A stretch of 64,000 nucleotides of DNA from Ecdyonurus torrentis (taxonomy: Eukaryota > Arthropoda > Insecta > Ephemeroptera > Heptageniidae). The stretch's first letter is position 1, and every line of letters starts with the position of its first letter. The notes below the pieces were generated by a model. The model was given only the letters and a program-made list of their open reading frames with translations, did no database searches and was not told the origin of the DNA. The position numbers were made by a program, and so were the translations under genes. Below are positions 15,301 to 30,272 of this stretch, one piece after another. The DNA lies in contig OX439132.1 of NCBI GenBank assembly GCA_949318235.1, positions 4,648,886 through 4,712,885 of the forward strand. Direction: 5' to 3'.

Positions 15301-15970
15301 TAGGCTGTCGTCCATTGATGAAGAATAAAGTGCACTCATTTAGGTAACTCCATAGAAACACTGTGATATAAATAAGAATTAATTTTGTTACAATATTGCC
15401 TCGCAATTCATACCTCAACAACTTGTCCACTGCACTATAAATAAATTATTCATTGTTAGTGTGCTTATTGCATATTATATATCTAAAAGTTAAATACCTA
15501 ATGGCCTATTGATATATTATGTACTATAATGTACAAAATTTGTATATATACATACATGGAGAGTTTAGCACATTTTTTCCCCACTGAAATAGACTGTCAA
15601 TTTTAATTTAAACAAATGAAGAGAATTTTATTAATTTTTTTTTTTTTTTTTTTTTTAATCTTTTATTTGATTTTTGTATATAATGTAGTTAGGGCATGGT
15701 ACTCACACATTTATATTTAAATTTTATACTATAATTAAAATAGGTATAGGATGTATAAATATGAGTAGGGCAAACTTTAAGTTGAGAGAGATGTTTTGAA
15801 ATTACAAATAATATGACAAATATGTGGCATAAAGTTATTTACAACCTCAAATAAATGTAAGCCAAAATGTCCTTGCTACCTATCTAATTTTGTAGATAGG
15901 TTGAAGTTATTAATGTTTTTTTTATGTTAAAAAAAATTAGCTATATTTGCAATGTTATTTTTATACAGTG

Positions 15971-16003
<33 letters not shown>

Positions 16004-19000
16004 AGTCAAAATTTTAACCTGGATCAAGCGTACCATGTCAAATAATTCATTAATACTTTCCCCCTCCTTCCCTTTAATTAAATTTTGTATGTCATGTTTA
16101 AATTGTAAGGGTTTGACATACGTGCACAATTATTTAGTGGGACTAAAGATCAAAACATAAAAAACTAAAACTAGAAAAGTTAGATATATTTCTAGTTGGC
16201 CTAATAGAAACTTGCTTTGTAGTAGAGATAATTAAAAAACTATATAAATGTATTTATCAGCTACTTTGCAAGTTGTAGTTCCTAAAATATCGTCAAATCA
16301 AAATCATGAAAAATGTCATTCTATTCTATAATGTTAAATATTGTAAAACCATGCAGTATTTTGGCATGAAATAAGTTGGTTTTACTATATTGTAATGATG
16401 AATTGTAATGTGTTATATTGTTAATATATTATGTAGAGTATTGTTATACCATATATGTTAGTTATGCACAAAATGTAGATGAATAAGTCTTCAGTCATTA
16501 GGTACAAGTACAGTCCTAAAATAACCAGGTCTATTGAGAAGTTTATCCAGGTTTGCATTGAGTGGAAATAGTTAATTGTGTCTGATATCACTTTTGAAAG
16601 TGAATTTATGTATAATTTTACAAGATGGGACCATTATTGATACACATGTTGACTGCTTATGTTTACTCAAAATGCGGAAAAGGAAGTGCCGGAAGAGGAA
16701 ACCACGTGACGGTAAAAGTGGGAGGTAGCTCAGGCCTAGCTTGCTGCTGGCACCAACTTTTCTCCCACTTTTACCGTCACGTGGTTTCCTCTTCCGGCCA
16801 CTTCCTTTTCTGCATAAACAATCATTATATCTTTCAACCATTCTTTATCCTCACAAACTGGGCTTGAAAAACTTTAAAATGGGCAACTTTAGAAATTCAT
16901 GACGTCAACAATGCCGGGTCTACAATAGAAATTGTAGCGCAGGTTGCCTACTTTACAAGATTTCTCCCTAGTTTGTAAGAGTACTTAAGGGTTAAGGCAC
17001 AAAATATGTGTATTTATAATTGTCCTGTCTCATGATTTATCATTGAGAAGAAATTTGTTTTTGAGGCCAGGGGCTCTTAAATGTCAAAGGGCATGTAAAT
17101 TTAATTCTGTCATGTGTAAAAATTTACAGTCCCATCCCCATCTAAATAAAAATATAAATTCAGTAGAAGTAAATATAAACTCCAATCCAAGCCTGGTTCT
17201 ATTTTAGTATATGAGTAGTGTACGTAGACACATGAGATCTGGTTGTAGGCTTGGTCCTCACTTCAGGACCAGCTCATTTGTACGTTAGTGATAACAAATA
17301 ATGATCTCACAATAATTATTCAGCAACGCTTTTCACATTTCAGGCCTAAATATTAACCCCAAAAATGAAGAACACCAATTAATAGCTAATTATGATAAAA
17401 TATTAGAGCATTTAAGACTTAAGATAAATAGTTTGTAGATAGATATAGGAATGTTTTATAATGATTGCACAGGAACATAGTACAGTGGGTGGAGCTTTAT
17501 TTTATTCAATTAAGTTAAGGAAAAATAATCTGTGATATGCGATATGACAGATAAATAAAAATTAGATGGAAAGCATAAAAATAGATTGTGGACAATTGAC
17601 AGGGACCCTTGACAGAAAAAGAATAATATCTAATGCAGACAAAAACTGAACACATACATCATTATATGACTGGGGTATGTAAGGAGCTGTTCATGTGCTC
17701 ATTTATAATTTATTAATTTAACATGAGTGGCTCCTCACATATCCTTGTTACGTAACTCTAAATGCATTCAGTTTGCTTCTGCCTAGAAAATTATACTCTC
17801 TCCCTCAAAGAGTTCTTGTCAGCAAAAGCTCAACTTCCTTTCCCCAAAATTTCTTATTATTTTATTTATTTATTTATTATTATTACAAGAGCAATAATTT
17901 TTATAAATAATAAATAAAATTGCTTATATATTTTAATATGTTGGCTGAACAACTCTGGCCATAAGTTTGAACACAAAGTTCTTAGCCTCTCTTTGAACTT
18001 GTCTATGCTAGAACAGTTCATTCCAACTCCCAATTAACTATAGGGTATAAATTTGAGTATCTTTGGATTGCAAATGTGATTGCTTATTTTTGGGTGAAGA
18101 GTGAAAGGTTTGTAATTTGTAAATTCTGTCCCATGTGATCTTGGTAATAAACATGATGCTAATTAGTGGTTTAATTAATTGGGTTGTATATTTCTGAGGG
18201 GAGGGGGAGAGACAGAGATCACAAACCATTTTTATATAAAAAAAATGCAGAATTTACTTCAGTTTTTTTTTTTTTTTTTTTTTTTTTTCTCGTCTAAAGT
18301 TACCCACTGTTACCCATTGTACTTTGTATTACAACTATGCACAATCTAAATAAGTTTATAATAAATTAGCTTTCTAGAAAGCTAATTAGAATAGAATAAT
18401 ATAATTATACCAATAATTTTGGACACAATTTAGATTATTACAATGACTTCATAACAAAATAGAACAAAAAAAAACTGTCATTGTGTTTTATTGATAAGTA
18501 ATAAATATCATCTATAGATTACAATTGTGATTGATTTAATTGTAGATACTAAAGTAGTTGTTGGTTGCTATTTAGTAAAAATGTTGACATTTTTTTAGTG
18601 TATTGCTAACTGTTAAGTAGTGTATTAAAATACAATATTGTTATACCAACATTATAGTGTCTTGTTTTATTTATGTTACTATAGCAATTAGGAACCATAT
18701 TCCATTACGTGTACCAAACAAATGTAGGGAGTCATAAATAAAGGCTCTGGCATCAGTATGCTTCAGATCATCGTCCTTGCATCGCTATGTTGTTACAAAT
18801 TGTGTAAATATGAGTTTTTCCCCCTAAAGATGGTCCTGTACTTCATTACAACTAGACATTGCAATAAATAAGTGTGGCTAACAGTGTCGTGTGTAATGAT
18901 GATGAGTGTGTTTTGTTATATATGCACAAAGTAAGAATGTTAAAAGAATTGCAAAAATGATTTCTCTTAACAGAGTGGATGGAAGGAGAGGCAGGTAGGC

Positions 19001-22000
19001 TTATGGTGTGAAGTGTTTGAAAGATGTTTAAAATGTATGGTACTTTGATACCAGTAGTACTAGGTGTAAGAGGAAATGTATGAAGTGTATCATCAATGGT
19101 CTAGTTGAATCTTTGTGTTTTATTAGTTGTCAATTCAACGTGTTCTAATCTCTATTGACTATTTTCTAAGTATTTTTTTAAACGTATTAATAGCAACTAC
19201 GGTTTTTTTTCTCCCCTTTACTGCTATACATATAGAAAAGAAAGTTGCGGAGATAAATCACTAGATCAATGATCAATGCAAAGTGCTATTGACTTATTCT
19301 GATAGGGTACGTCATAATATCTATGTACTGTATGTTTTATAAAAATGGAATGTATGGCAATGCATGAATGTCTTGTGTACAATCAGGCTGGTACCAACTA
19401 ACTTGTTACCCTTCTCCTCCCAGAGTTTGTTTGAAGTCTAAGGAAATAAAAAAGTGTTGGTCAGTTGGTTTAACATTTAAGTTGAAGCACATTTGTATGA
19501 TATATAAAATATTGAGAAGCATATTAACGTTTAGCCCAGTGATACTATCCTTGCCAGTCACTCTTGATGACCTGTATGTGATAGCAAGAGGTGGTCTTGA
19601 CCACAAGCGTGGTGTTGGATGGTAGTTATCAGCGTGTCTTGTTGCCAAATGCCAATGTGTTGCAGACTGGTCAGGTGACACTTGATGTAAGTAGGTGACT
19701 TACGTAAACCAAAGAGAATTTCTGCTGTAAAGTACTGGTCAGCTGGAGACGTGTATTGTGGGTTAAAATTACATTGATCAATTGGGCGACATTAACATAA
19801 TATAACTGCCAGGATAAAATTAATAACAATATTCTCTTTGGTATACCTAATCCATCTATTTACCTTGGTGACACATGATTGTCAGCTGTCCACTCACGTC
19901 ATATCTTTCATGCACCTTTCAGTCATACGCCTTGACATTGTCAAGTAACTGCTAGGCTTCAGTCATCACTTTTCTATCCTTCAACACAATCTTCAAGCTT
20001 CTCCTCAAACATCCTATACCACTTCTAAGTGTAGTATGTGTGTAGTTTCATTGTGACTACAGTCCATGGGCCAGTGTCTGCCTCTGGCTGCCTATGCCAC
20101 TGCCTCTTGCATACAGGAACCCTGTAGGACATACAGAAACAGCTTCAAGAAAATAATCTGTATTTTTACATATGTTTAAGCATACTTATATATTCTGTAT
20201 AAGTATACTGAAATCAAAGCTTTGTCTTTCCTTTTATTCGTTTTTTTCTTTAATTTTTTTACTCTATTTACACCTTGAATAAATAATTAAGAAGGAATAA
20301 TTAAGAAATAAAATCAACTGCGATGATTGATTAAAAATAATAATAATAACACAGACAGATTTGAAGAAGTTTATTGGGGCACCTTGCATGAGAGAGAGAG
20401 AGAGAGAGTATTCAAACCCAGTCCGAAATTAAACAAAATTATTCTCTCGTGTTTAATTTTGGACTAGGTTAGAGTATTTTCTCTCTCTTATTCAATTTCT
20501 CTGTCAAATAACAGCTTAATTTCCCAGCTTTCAACTTTTCAAATCTATCTATGTGTTATTCTATCAACTTTTGAACAATTTTATATGAATATATATTTTT
20601 TTTTACACAAAAAGCTAAATGTTCTGCAGTTGTTTGCCTCCAATAGCTGGTGACGTAATAATATATCCTACAGTGGAAAATAGACTGGGAGGGGTAAAGT
20701 TGAGCATATTAGAGTGTCAGTATTTCAGTTTCACTGAACGTACGTATGTTACAACTCACAGAAGTTTAAAAAGCTAAATGTTCTGCAGTTGTTTGCCTCC
20801 ATTAGCTGGTGACGTAATAATATATCCTACAGTGGAAAATAGACTGGGAGGGGTAAAGTTGAGCATATTAGAGCGTCAGTATTTCAGTTTCACTGAACGT
20901 ACATATGTTACAACTCACAGAAGTTTTCACATAGGCGGTTGTTAGCTCCCTTTTTCCATGTTACGTTTTGAAATTATGTATTAAATATTGTAGATAAAAA
21001 ATTAAATAATACTAATAAATAAACAATACCTGCCATTAGGAAATAATAAATAAACAATACCTGTTATTAGGAAATAATAAATAAACAATACCTGCTATTA
21101 GGAAATAATAAATAAACAATACCTGTTATTAGGAAATAATAAATAAACAATACCTGTTATTAGGAAATAATAAATAAACAATACCTGCTATTAGAAATGC
21201 ACAAAACTATAGAATGTCTTTAGGTGACGGGCAAAGCATGGCTCATTTCTAATTTTAGTTCCTACAGTGTGAATGAATTAAAAATATAATTCCATAAATT
21301 ACTAATATGATAGTTGAAAACTTCAATAAAATGATATAGGCTAGATATTAATATGCAATATTTTACACACAAAAAAAGAATGCACATTTATTTTTATATT
21401 TTCTTGCAATAAATAACATTGGTGGCTATGTTGAGCTTGAACTTAACTTTGTATCAACTTCTTGTTTTTCCATTTTAATTAAAAAATAAAACACTTCATT
21501 GCAATAATTCTATTTAAAATCCTTTTCTACAAAGCATAATTTGTAATTTTACTTATTGATGCCCAATTTAAAAGCTTGCTAATCCAGTAGATAACTTAAT
21601 AATTTACAAAGAAATGGAAGAGAAAACTAGCAAGTATCTTATGATAGTGAAGAGAAAAATCTTGGTAGCACAGAGGTAATAATAAATATTGTGGGTGCAC
21701 GTGTTTATTATTATTAGGATGCTAGCAAGATGTGTCAAACACTCTTCTTTCACTGTCATAAGACTCTTGTCGCTTTTTACTTTCCCTTTCTATTAATGTA
21801 CCTATATTAAACCATTTTGGTTTCTCATCCAAAATTTATTTTTGTAATAAAATGCTAATAAAGGCAAAGAAATCAGCACGGTTGGGCATAATACAGTACA
21901 GAGAAAACCAGCACTAGTCTTTCTATAATAATGAGATGTCCTATAGTTTGGTGACAAATCTTTCTAGCACAGAAATAATGAACACATTGGATAACTTTCA

Positions 22001-24434
22001 ATTCAAGAGTCCAAAAAAAATTTGTATGTATCCGTCTTTGTCAGTCCTTACAAACTTAAATTATAGACGTAGGACTTTCAAAGGCACTAACACACGTATT
22101 ATTTTTCTCTTGCAATCCTGTGCCAAAAGGTATCCAATGTTTAGTTTATTATCTCTGTGCTAGCAATATTTGTTACTGATTTGTATATAGAACATATCTT
22201 CACTATGGTAAAGTCAGTGCCAGTTTCCTCCATCCTTGCCTTTTAATAAATAAATGAATAAATAATAAATTAATTACGAAATGATAAATACCATAATGAA
22301 GAGAGTCGCTAACCTTTCCTTTAATATTTATCATACCTAATCGCAATGGTTTATTGTCCTTAATAACTTTCATAACATATTGAATTTGATTTCCCACTTA
22401 ACAAACTAAAAACCTCTACTTTCTGTTGCACATTTAAACAATCCTAACTGTTTGTTAACCAAAAGCTTAATGTAGCTTCCATATGTTATTTTTGCAGACC
22501 CTGAAAGTAAATCCGCACATCTAAAGATTAATAAGAAGATTCGTATTCGTTTGAAGTCCCCTGCAGCGAGTGTAACAAGTGGAGTTACAAGTCCTAATAC
22601 AACCCCAACTCCAACAACAACATCTGGTAGACGATCTGGTGAACGTAATCACAAATGTAATACTTGTGGCAAAACATTCCTAACTAACTCCAACCTAACT
22701 AGACACGAGAAAAATGAACACGGGGAAGATTCCGTACCAGCTAGATGTGAACAATGTCATAAAGTTCTCAAAAATACAGACTCACTTCTCTCTCATGTTC
22801 GTATATATCACACGGGAGGATACGTAAGACAAAGACATACATGTACAATTTGTGGCAGAACTTACGGACAAAAAAAGAATTTAAGAAATCATGAACGTTC
22901 TGCACATCCAGAATTTTTTGAAGTTTTACAATAATTTTCTTTTTTGTTTATAAATATTTTGTGTTGAAGAAAGTAGAAATATTGTATAATTAATTGTGTA
23001 GAAAGTTTATTTTTTAATTTAAGGGACTAAGGTTGTCGAGTGTTAATGGAAAAAAAAAAAAAAAAAAAAAAAAAAATTGGAACAAAGTTGAATATATTAT
23101 GCAATTTTATTCTAGATTTAATGTTTACAAAAACAAAAACAATATATCTCACATTGTGAATAAAAACAAAAAACAAAACAATGATATATTATATATATTG
23201 CATCTGTATAATTGACGTTTAATTAATGTACCTAAAGTTAATTTTGTTTGTTAGATTAGTTAATTATATTTTTATATTTGCACATTAAATTTTAATTATT
23301 GTTTTTTTAAGGGTGTTTGGGTTAATTATTAAACTTAACTTTTAAGCTAATTAATTCACTTTATTATTATTATGAACTAAAAAATATATAATTATTATTT
23401 ACTTAGTTTGAAATTATTGTATATATTTTATTTTTATTATGCTTAGCTTTTAATTTTATATATTACAGAATATCAATCATGTTTTCTTTATGTCTTGTTG
23501 GCTCTTTGTATAAATCTTTTGCGCTGGTTGCCATCTTTGTGGTGCTTCATCATACATTGCCCAGCATTAGAGATTAGTTGAAAAAAAAATTGCGGTTAGG
23601 ATCAATAATGAAAAGGATAGAATTACCAGCAAGGGCCTTACCACAGTAGAAGTTCTATAGAAAGGTCGAGGTCTCACGTGACACTTAGTTTAGTTATAAA
23701 TCATTAAAACATTAATTTTTTTAATATTTATAAACATTTATTACTATAACACTGTGTCACGTAAGATATCGACCTCTCCATAGAACTTCTACTGTGGCAA
23801 GTAAGGCTCTTGCTGGCAATTCTTTAGCATTAGAGATTAGTTTTTTTGGATACAGATTAATTTTTCTTCTATTAAGGTGTATTCACATATTCATTTATTT
23901 GTTGTAACTTTGTGCAGCAAATTGTTAACTAGCATTGTTTTAAATGTAAATAATTACTTTGCTTCACAAATATGAATATTGTGAATGCACTCATTTATCT
24001 AGTTATATGGGATAATCTATGATTTGCCTTTCATTTCACAATTCTGGTAATGTTATTGAGAAGAGGGTAAAAGTTAGAAGCAGTTTTCAATTTTTTCTGA
24101 CCCTGGTGCAGTTAAACTGCTGTTTAACTAAATTATTTTTGGACGAAGCTCAAAAGTTGAGATAACTAAAAATAAAACATTTTGTCAATTTTCAAGTCAC
24201 TTGCTCAATTGTTACTTTATGGTTGTTATTTCAATACAAGCCTGTGTGACAGCAAAAAGTTAAATAATATTAATATAGAAATATGGTTGTGAGAAAAATA
24301 AAAAAAGGTCAGAAAATAAAAATAACTCTTCATAATAATAACTAACTTTTCAAATACATCTACCTACTTTTTTTTTTTTTTTTTGAAATCTTTCTTATTA
24401 AACATTATTTAACTTGTAGAAACACACACACACA

Positions 24435-24508
<74 letters not shown>

Positions 24509-27324
24509 GCTGAGCAATTGATTTTTCACCTGAAAGATGGCAATAAATGATACTGCTGAAAATGATTTGGAGCCAAGACGAAAACAATAAAATTTTGCAA
24601 TGAACTAAGCATTAAGAAAGTATTTTAGCTAACAGTTTTTGTCAATAAACTAATAATTTTATCATGCAAATTATTTAATAGCTTCTTTATTACTTTCATC
24701 ACAAAAAAATAATAATTATTCTTTAGTATAAAAGTTTATAATTCATATGTCACTTTTTAATGATATAAAATATCATAACTATATTCACAATTATTAAAAT
24801 TATATCAAACGTTTTAAAATAAATAAAAAATTTATTAAAAAAATAAAATAAAGTAAATTTTTGAACCCTCAAAACCAACAGACTGAAATATAGTGCAAAT
24901 TTCAACAATATTTAAAAATAGTAACGATAGCAAAAAGATTTAGATAATTTGGAGGATATAAACAATGAATTTATTAATTCTACTATTGTTTTTATAACTT
25001 TAAAGAACCCTTTCTATTTTCCATTAAAAAGTAATATAATTCTAATTGCAAATTATAAAATATTTGTATCAATTTTGTATCTCAGTGTTCGTAAAACACA
25101 ACAGAAAATGTGTGTAACATGTACATGTATGTGCTTATTATTGAACGTCATCTTAATTGAGTATGACGTATATTGTGAACATTCAGGAGTGAATTAATAA
25201 ATTGTTGATCCGTGATTGAAATATGAACAGCAATAGTTACACCTGCCTTCAGGAATACATGGTGTATAATAATATTAAGGTTTATATTTTTTTATATAAG
25301 GCCCATGTTTTAATAATGTTTAAAATAATTGGTGTTAATGGTATTTTTGTCTCTAAAATTTTTGTATAAAATTGTAATATCACCCCAAAAAGAAGTCCCA
25401 AAATAATTTTTTTTTTCCGTTCATTTCATTTCTTTTAAACTTATTTTCCCATTTTAATAGGCGATTTTTATAAACTTCAAATTTGCAAAGATTTATTTTT
25501 ATGAGTAACCCCTAAGTTGTTTTGACGGATATTTTGAGTCCATTGAAATACTGTAACTGTAGTTTGCCATGTAAAAGAAAAGTGAAAACATCTTGAAAAT
25601 TGCTAATATTTTTGCAACAATAAAAATTAAAAATTTGAAAGTTGTATATTATTATGAAAAATATTGAGGAACAATGGGTGTTATCAATGAAATGTGGCAG
25701 CCAATCTTAGTTGGTGCAGAACAAAAAATTGTTATTTAATTAGTTTAATAGTTTGTATTAAATATTATTATTATTATTATTGTATTAATATTTAATTATT
25801 AAATTAATTTACTATAGCATTGCAAGTGTCTACTACACTTTAGTATCCTCTAACCATTTTATCACAACAACAAAAGTATTGTCTCAAGACCAGAAACTTT
25901 TAATTCAAGTACTCTTTTACGTATTCAAAGCAATAAAAAATTGTTATTACCAATAACACCAATTAGTTGGCAACTTATTATGAAATGTTTTGCCATTGAA
26001 TGGCACTCAAATTACTTTTGTATTTCATGTAACAATAAAAATAGCAGACGTTGCAAAAGTAGGTTTAGTGATAAAATAAACAAACTCACATCTCAACAAT
26101 ACTAACAAAGTGCTAGCAGACGACTTTGTGTTCCTGTCTACATTTAACATGCTTTCTTATGGGACAATGAAGCAGCTATATCTCAAGTTAAAGTCAAAGT
26201 CAAGTCAAGTCAAGTTTCTCAAAGCTGAAATTTTTACTGTAGCTTACTGAGATTTAAAGCTTTTGTTTTCCTGGATTTCAAATTATTTGGTTACAAAATA
26301 TTTTTTAAACTCCATTTACTTCAAATCCAGGAAAACAAAAGCTTTGAGGCTCAGTAAACTACAGTGAACATTTCAGCTCCAAGAAGTGATTCTAACTCAA
26401 GTTATAGCTGCTTTATTGCCCCATAAGAAAGCATGTTAAATGTAGACAGGAACACAAAGTCATCTGCTAGCACCTTGTTAGTATTATTGAGCTGAGAGTT
26501 TGTTTATTTTATCACTGAACTTACTTTTGCAACGTCTGCTATTGTGTTTGAAATTTAATATATATCATGGACAAGTTAAATTTTAAACAATAAATAACGC
26601 CAGAGCAATAATTAACATTTAAAAAAGCTTTATTTTTTATTAAGTGTATCTTCTACTAGTGTTTAGAAGTCAGGCTAGAAAGACAATAAATTTTCTTTTA
26701 ATTAAAACAAAATGTAAATAATAATTTTTAATTGCCTGTTAATATTTAAATTGTAATTATTTTTAAATATACATAAGCTAAAATTTTAATTTTAAGAATT
26801 TAGACATTCCTCTTTTTTTCCCTTAATTTTTTTCGTTAAAAAAAAAATAATTAGCTATCATAATTTGTAATTATGTGGTGGGAATGTGATAATTATTATT
26901 GTGCAAATTTTTTTTTTAATTAAAATAGTTCTTATTTTTATAGTTTTTATTTTTCTGATAACTAACTGCTCTCTAAATTGGAAATAGTACTTTATAAGTA
27001 TCGGATATGATTGTGCAAGGGTTGAAAACTATGCATTCAAGTTTTACAAAGAAGCATTGCTGTGGCTTGGAAATTGTATCAAAGTTGATTTTGTTTGCGT
27101 GAAAGCAAAATGTACAAGTCAATGTGGATTGTCCGATTGGATTGTCCGAGACATGAGATTGTCTGTTCACTTGACTAACAAAGAAGTAGCTGTCTTGAGG
27201 CCGACTTTAAGCGATTTCAATCACATCTGTGTCTGTTTCAATGTACTGCACATGCGTGCTACATAGAATTGAAAGAGGATTTGATGGAAATGGCTCAAAG
27301 TCAGCCTCAAAACAGTTACTTCTC

Positions 27325-27365
<41 letters not shown>

Positions 27366-30229
27366 AAAGTCAGTAAGGGTACATTTGTTTTATTATTTTT
27401 AATTTTGAAGATATATCTGAAAAGATCGTAAAGTTTTGATTCATAGTTCTGCAATTTTTAGAAGCTTCTTTCATGTGAAATATTCATAATTGATTTTGGG
27501 AAAGCTCAAAGTGTAAGATACATTATAATAATAACATTTTTATTTTTTTTAAAGTAATGTGAAACTGACAGCACTTTTAGCTTTGGAAAAATTTAGTTTA
27601 AAATACTTGCAATGGTCAAAAATATCTGAACTAGATCTTTTTTTTTTTTTTTTTTTTTTTTAATAAAAGCAGAATTATTTAAAAAAAAATCTCATACTCG
27701 TAAATTATCTAATTTCCTTTTGAGCAAAAAATCATTTCAACTTTTCCAAGTATCACAGCTCAACGACGGATAGGGGGGGGGGGGGGGGGGGCATTATATT
27801 AGTCTTATATACACTCAATCAAGATTGAAATTTTTGTCATTCAAAAATCGTACCGTATTTTCAACGTTACTCCTATTTTAAGGAAAAAAATATATATTTA
27901 AAAAATAATAATAATAACGAAACGCAAAGTTTACGTAGCAAAAATTTCAGTCTTACCAGAAGAGAGTTGAATGTGTACTCGTAATAATTAAAAAAAAAAT
28001 GTATATTTTTAAAGATTGTTGATTTAAGGAGCCTTTAGAATATTTTAAATTTAACCACAAAGCAAGTACAGTAGTTGACTTTAATTTCACTATAACAATA
28101 AAAGAAATGTCATGCTATCATTGAGAAATGTGTGTAGTTATATGTTACCACATTTGTTTTTATAATACCTATTTTCTTTATATAATATCCTTTTTGAAAA
28201 TTTGTATATTTATGCATCACTAATTATGAAATAAATATAATATTTCTTTTATATTTTTATTGTTTGTTTTTCTTATTTATAGCTATAACTTAAAAATGCT
28301 CTGTTCGTAAACCCTGTTTTCTCTTACTAAACAAAATGACGATCAGCTAAGGTTATTCAAATGCAATGCGCATTTTTTTGTTGCAAGAAAATAGGGTTTA
28401 CGAACAATTATATGTATAAATGTGATCCTGATTCAGTTAAATTATTATTATTTATTTAGATAGATTAGGGAAAATTGGGGAATGGGAGATAGTATAAGTT
28501 TACACTTACAGGGACGCGAGGTAGAGAAAAGATTCTAATCCAGGCTCAAATTAAATTTATAAGATTAAGCGTCTGTAAGCGGCTCATCATACGTTATAAA
28601 TTTAATTTCGTCCTGGGTTAGAATATTTTCTCTACCTCGCGTCCCTGTATAAGTGTATACTGTATACATATTATCTCCCATTCCCCAATTTTTCTTAATC
28701 TATCTATGTGTTTTTCTATCAAATCTTTAATAATTTTCAACTATCGCATAGACGATTTTTCCTAATATTGATTCAGTTAATTTTTTTTTTTTTTTTTGTT
28801 TTCTTACGGGCAAAAAGTTAAGTCTCAATTTATGTCACTTTGACTGGATTTGCTATACGACATTGTTATGAAAATACAGCGTTTATTTAAAATGCCTATA
28901 AATGATAAAAGAATGATACTACTATAATAGTAACATATTCAGGGGCTGTGTGAACTTCTTAGATTTTGATAATATAGCATTGTATGCAGATTTAAGATTG
29001 CAAAAATCTCAAAATGTAACTAGCATCAATAAAATAAACTTCTTTTTTTTTCTTCTTTCAATTATGCAAAATATTATGATAATTTAAAATCAACGAAACT
29101 TATTTATTTGACATTTATGGAATTTTTTCATTTATGGTGGCCTTAAGATATAAAAGCACTGCGTCTGCGTATATAACATAAATAATGTACAAAATTAATG
29201 TAGAATATATACTTAAAAATATCATTTTCCTCGCGAGACTTTTTGCAAATCGTAAATTTAGCAGACTGTAAAATGATAATCTCTTTAGGTTTTGAAAATG
29301 ACCCATCAACGGCTCTCAATATAGAAATAAATTAGAGCAAACTTACTTGAGTTTTTTTTTTTTTTTTTTTTTTTTCCTTCCTTTCTCAAAAAGACATTCT
29401 TATAAAACGACTTAGATTTGATAAACACAGTTTACTAATGCAACTCGCTAACTATGTGAAATAAATTGTTATTATTTCAGCGGAGACACAGCATGATCAA
29501 GACACGTCCCTACACTCTTTGGTCTCGATTGAACACGACAGCAATCCCGGCACCTCAGACGAGTCTTTTTGTCCCTCATGTTTCGCACTACTGCAAACTA
29601 GTGACGAAGTTCACTTTTGTATCAACAAGGCCACGTGTCACTTCTGCACTCAGATCTTTGAGTCAGAGATGATGTTGGACATTCACAAGAGAAATACGCA
29701 TTGTCCCAACCCTCAAGATCAGATGATTGCTGGACCTGCTGTACCCATCGGACAACAACGTGGTTCTGAGGTCAGTGCATAGTGCTTCATTACAGCAAAA
29801 TTTTATTGTACAGTGACAAACATAAATAAAAATGCTAGCTTATTTCCAGCACAATTTGTTCAATACAGCATAATTTATGCTATATTGCATAATAATTATG
29901 TTATATGGTATATAAACATATTATGTTATACAGTATAATTATTTATGTTGTTCTAATTTAGCATAATTTATGCTATAATGACATAAATGCAGCATAAATT
30001 ACGTTATTTATTCTTTCCGTGTAAATATATTAAAATATACTACTTGTTATTTTTACTTTTTTTTTTTTAATCAAGCTCGCTGTTTGAGTGCGCTAGCTAA
30101 TCGTAGCTGGCGTGGAAAATAACACAAAGAACCTTTAATAACTTCTTATACTTCAGCACATCGCAAAAAAATGTTGTTTTTAACTTTTCTAAAAATAATA
30201 GTAATAATAAAAGGGAAAGCGGTAATATG

Positions 30230-30272
<43 letters not shown>

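Larger units (their letters stand above)
15231..20380. other. Long AT-rich intron stretch
   Basis: Part of the 12-kb intron before the three-finger exon. Apart from the hairpin and repeat at 16660-16995 I see only poly-T runs (15638-15657, 15969-15999, 18265-18288) and no exon with a finger motif on either strand. Opposite-strand frames near 19368-19681 show no known domain. Confidence 0.5.

Noticed and set aside
16572..16867. Two opposite frames of 80-89 codons
   Set aside because: They arise from a GC-rich hairpin; neither shows a domain nor splice context.
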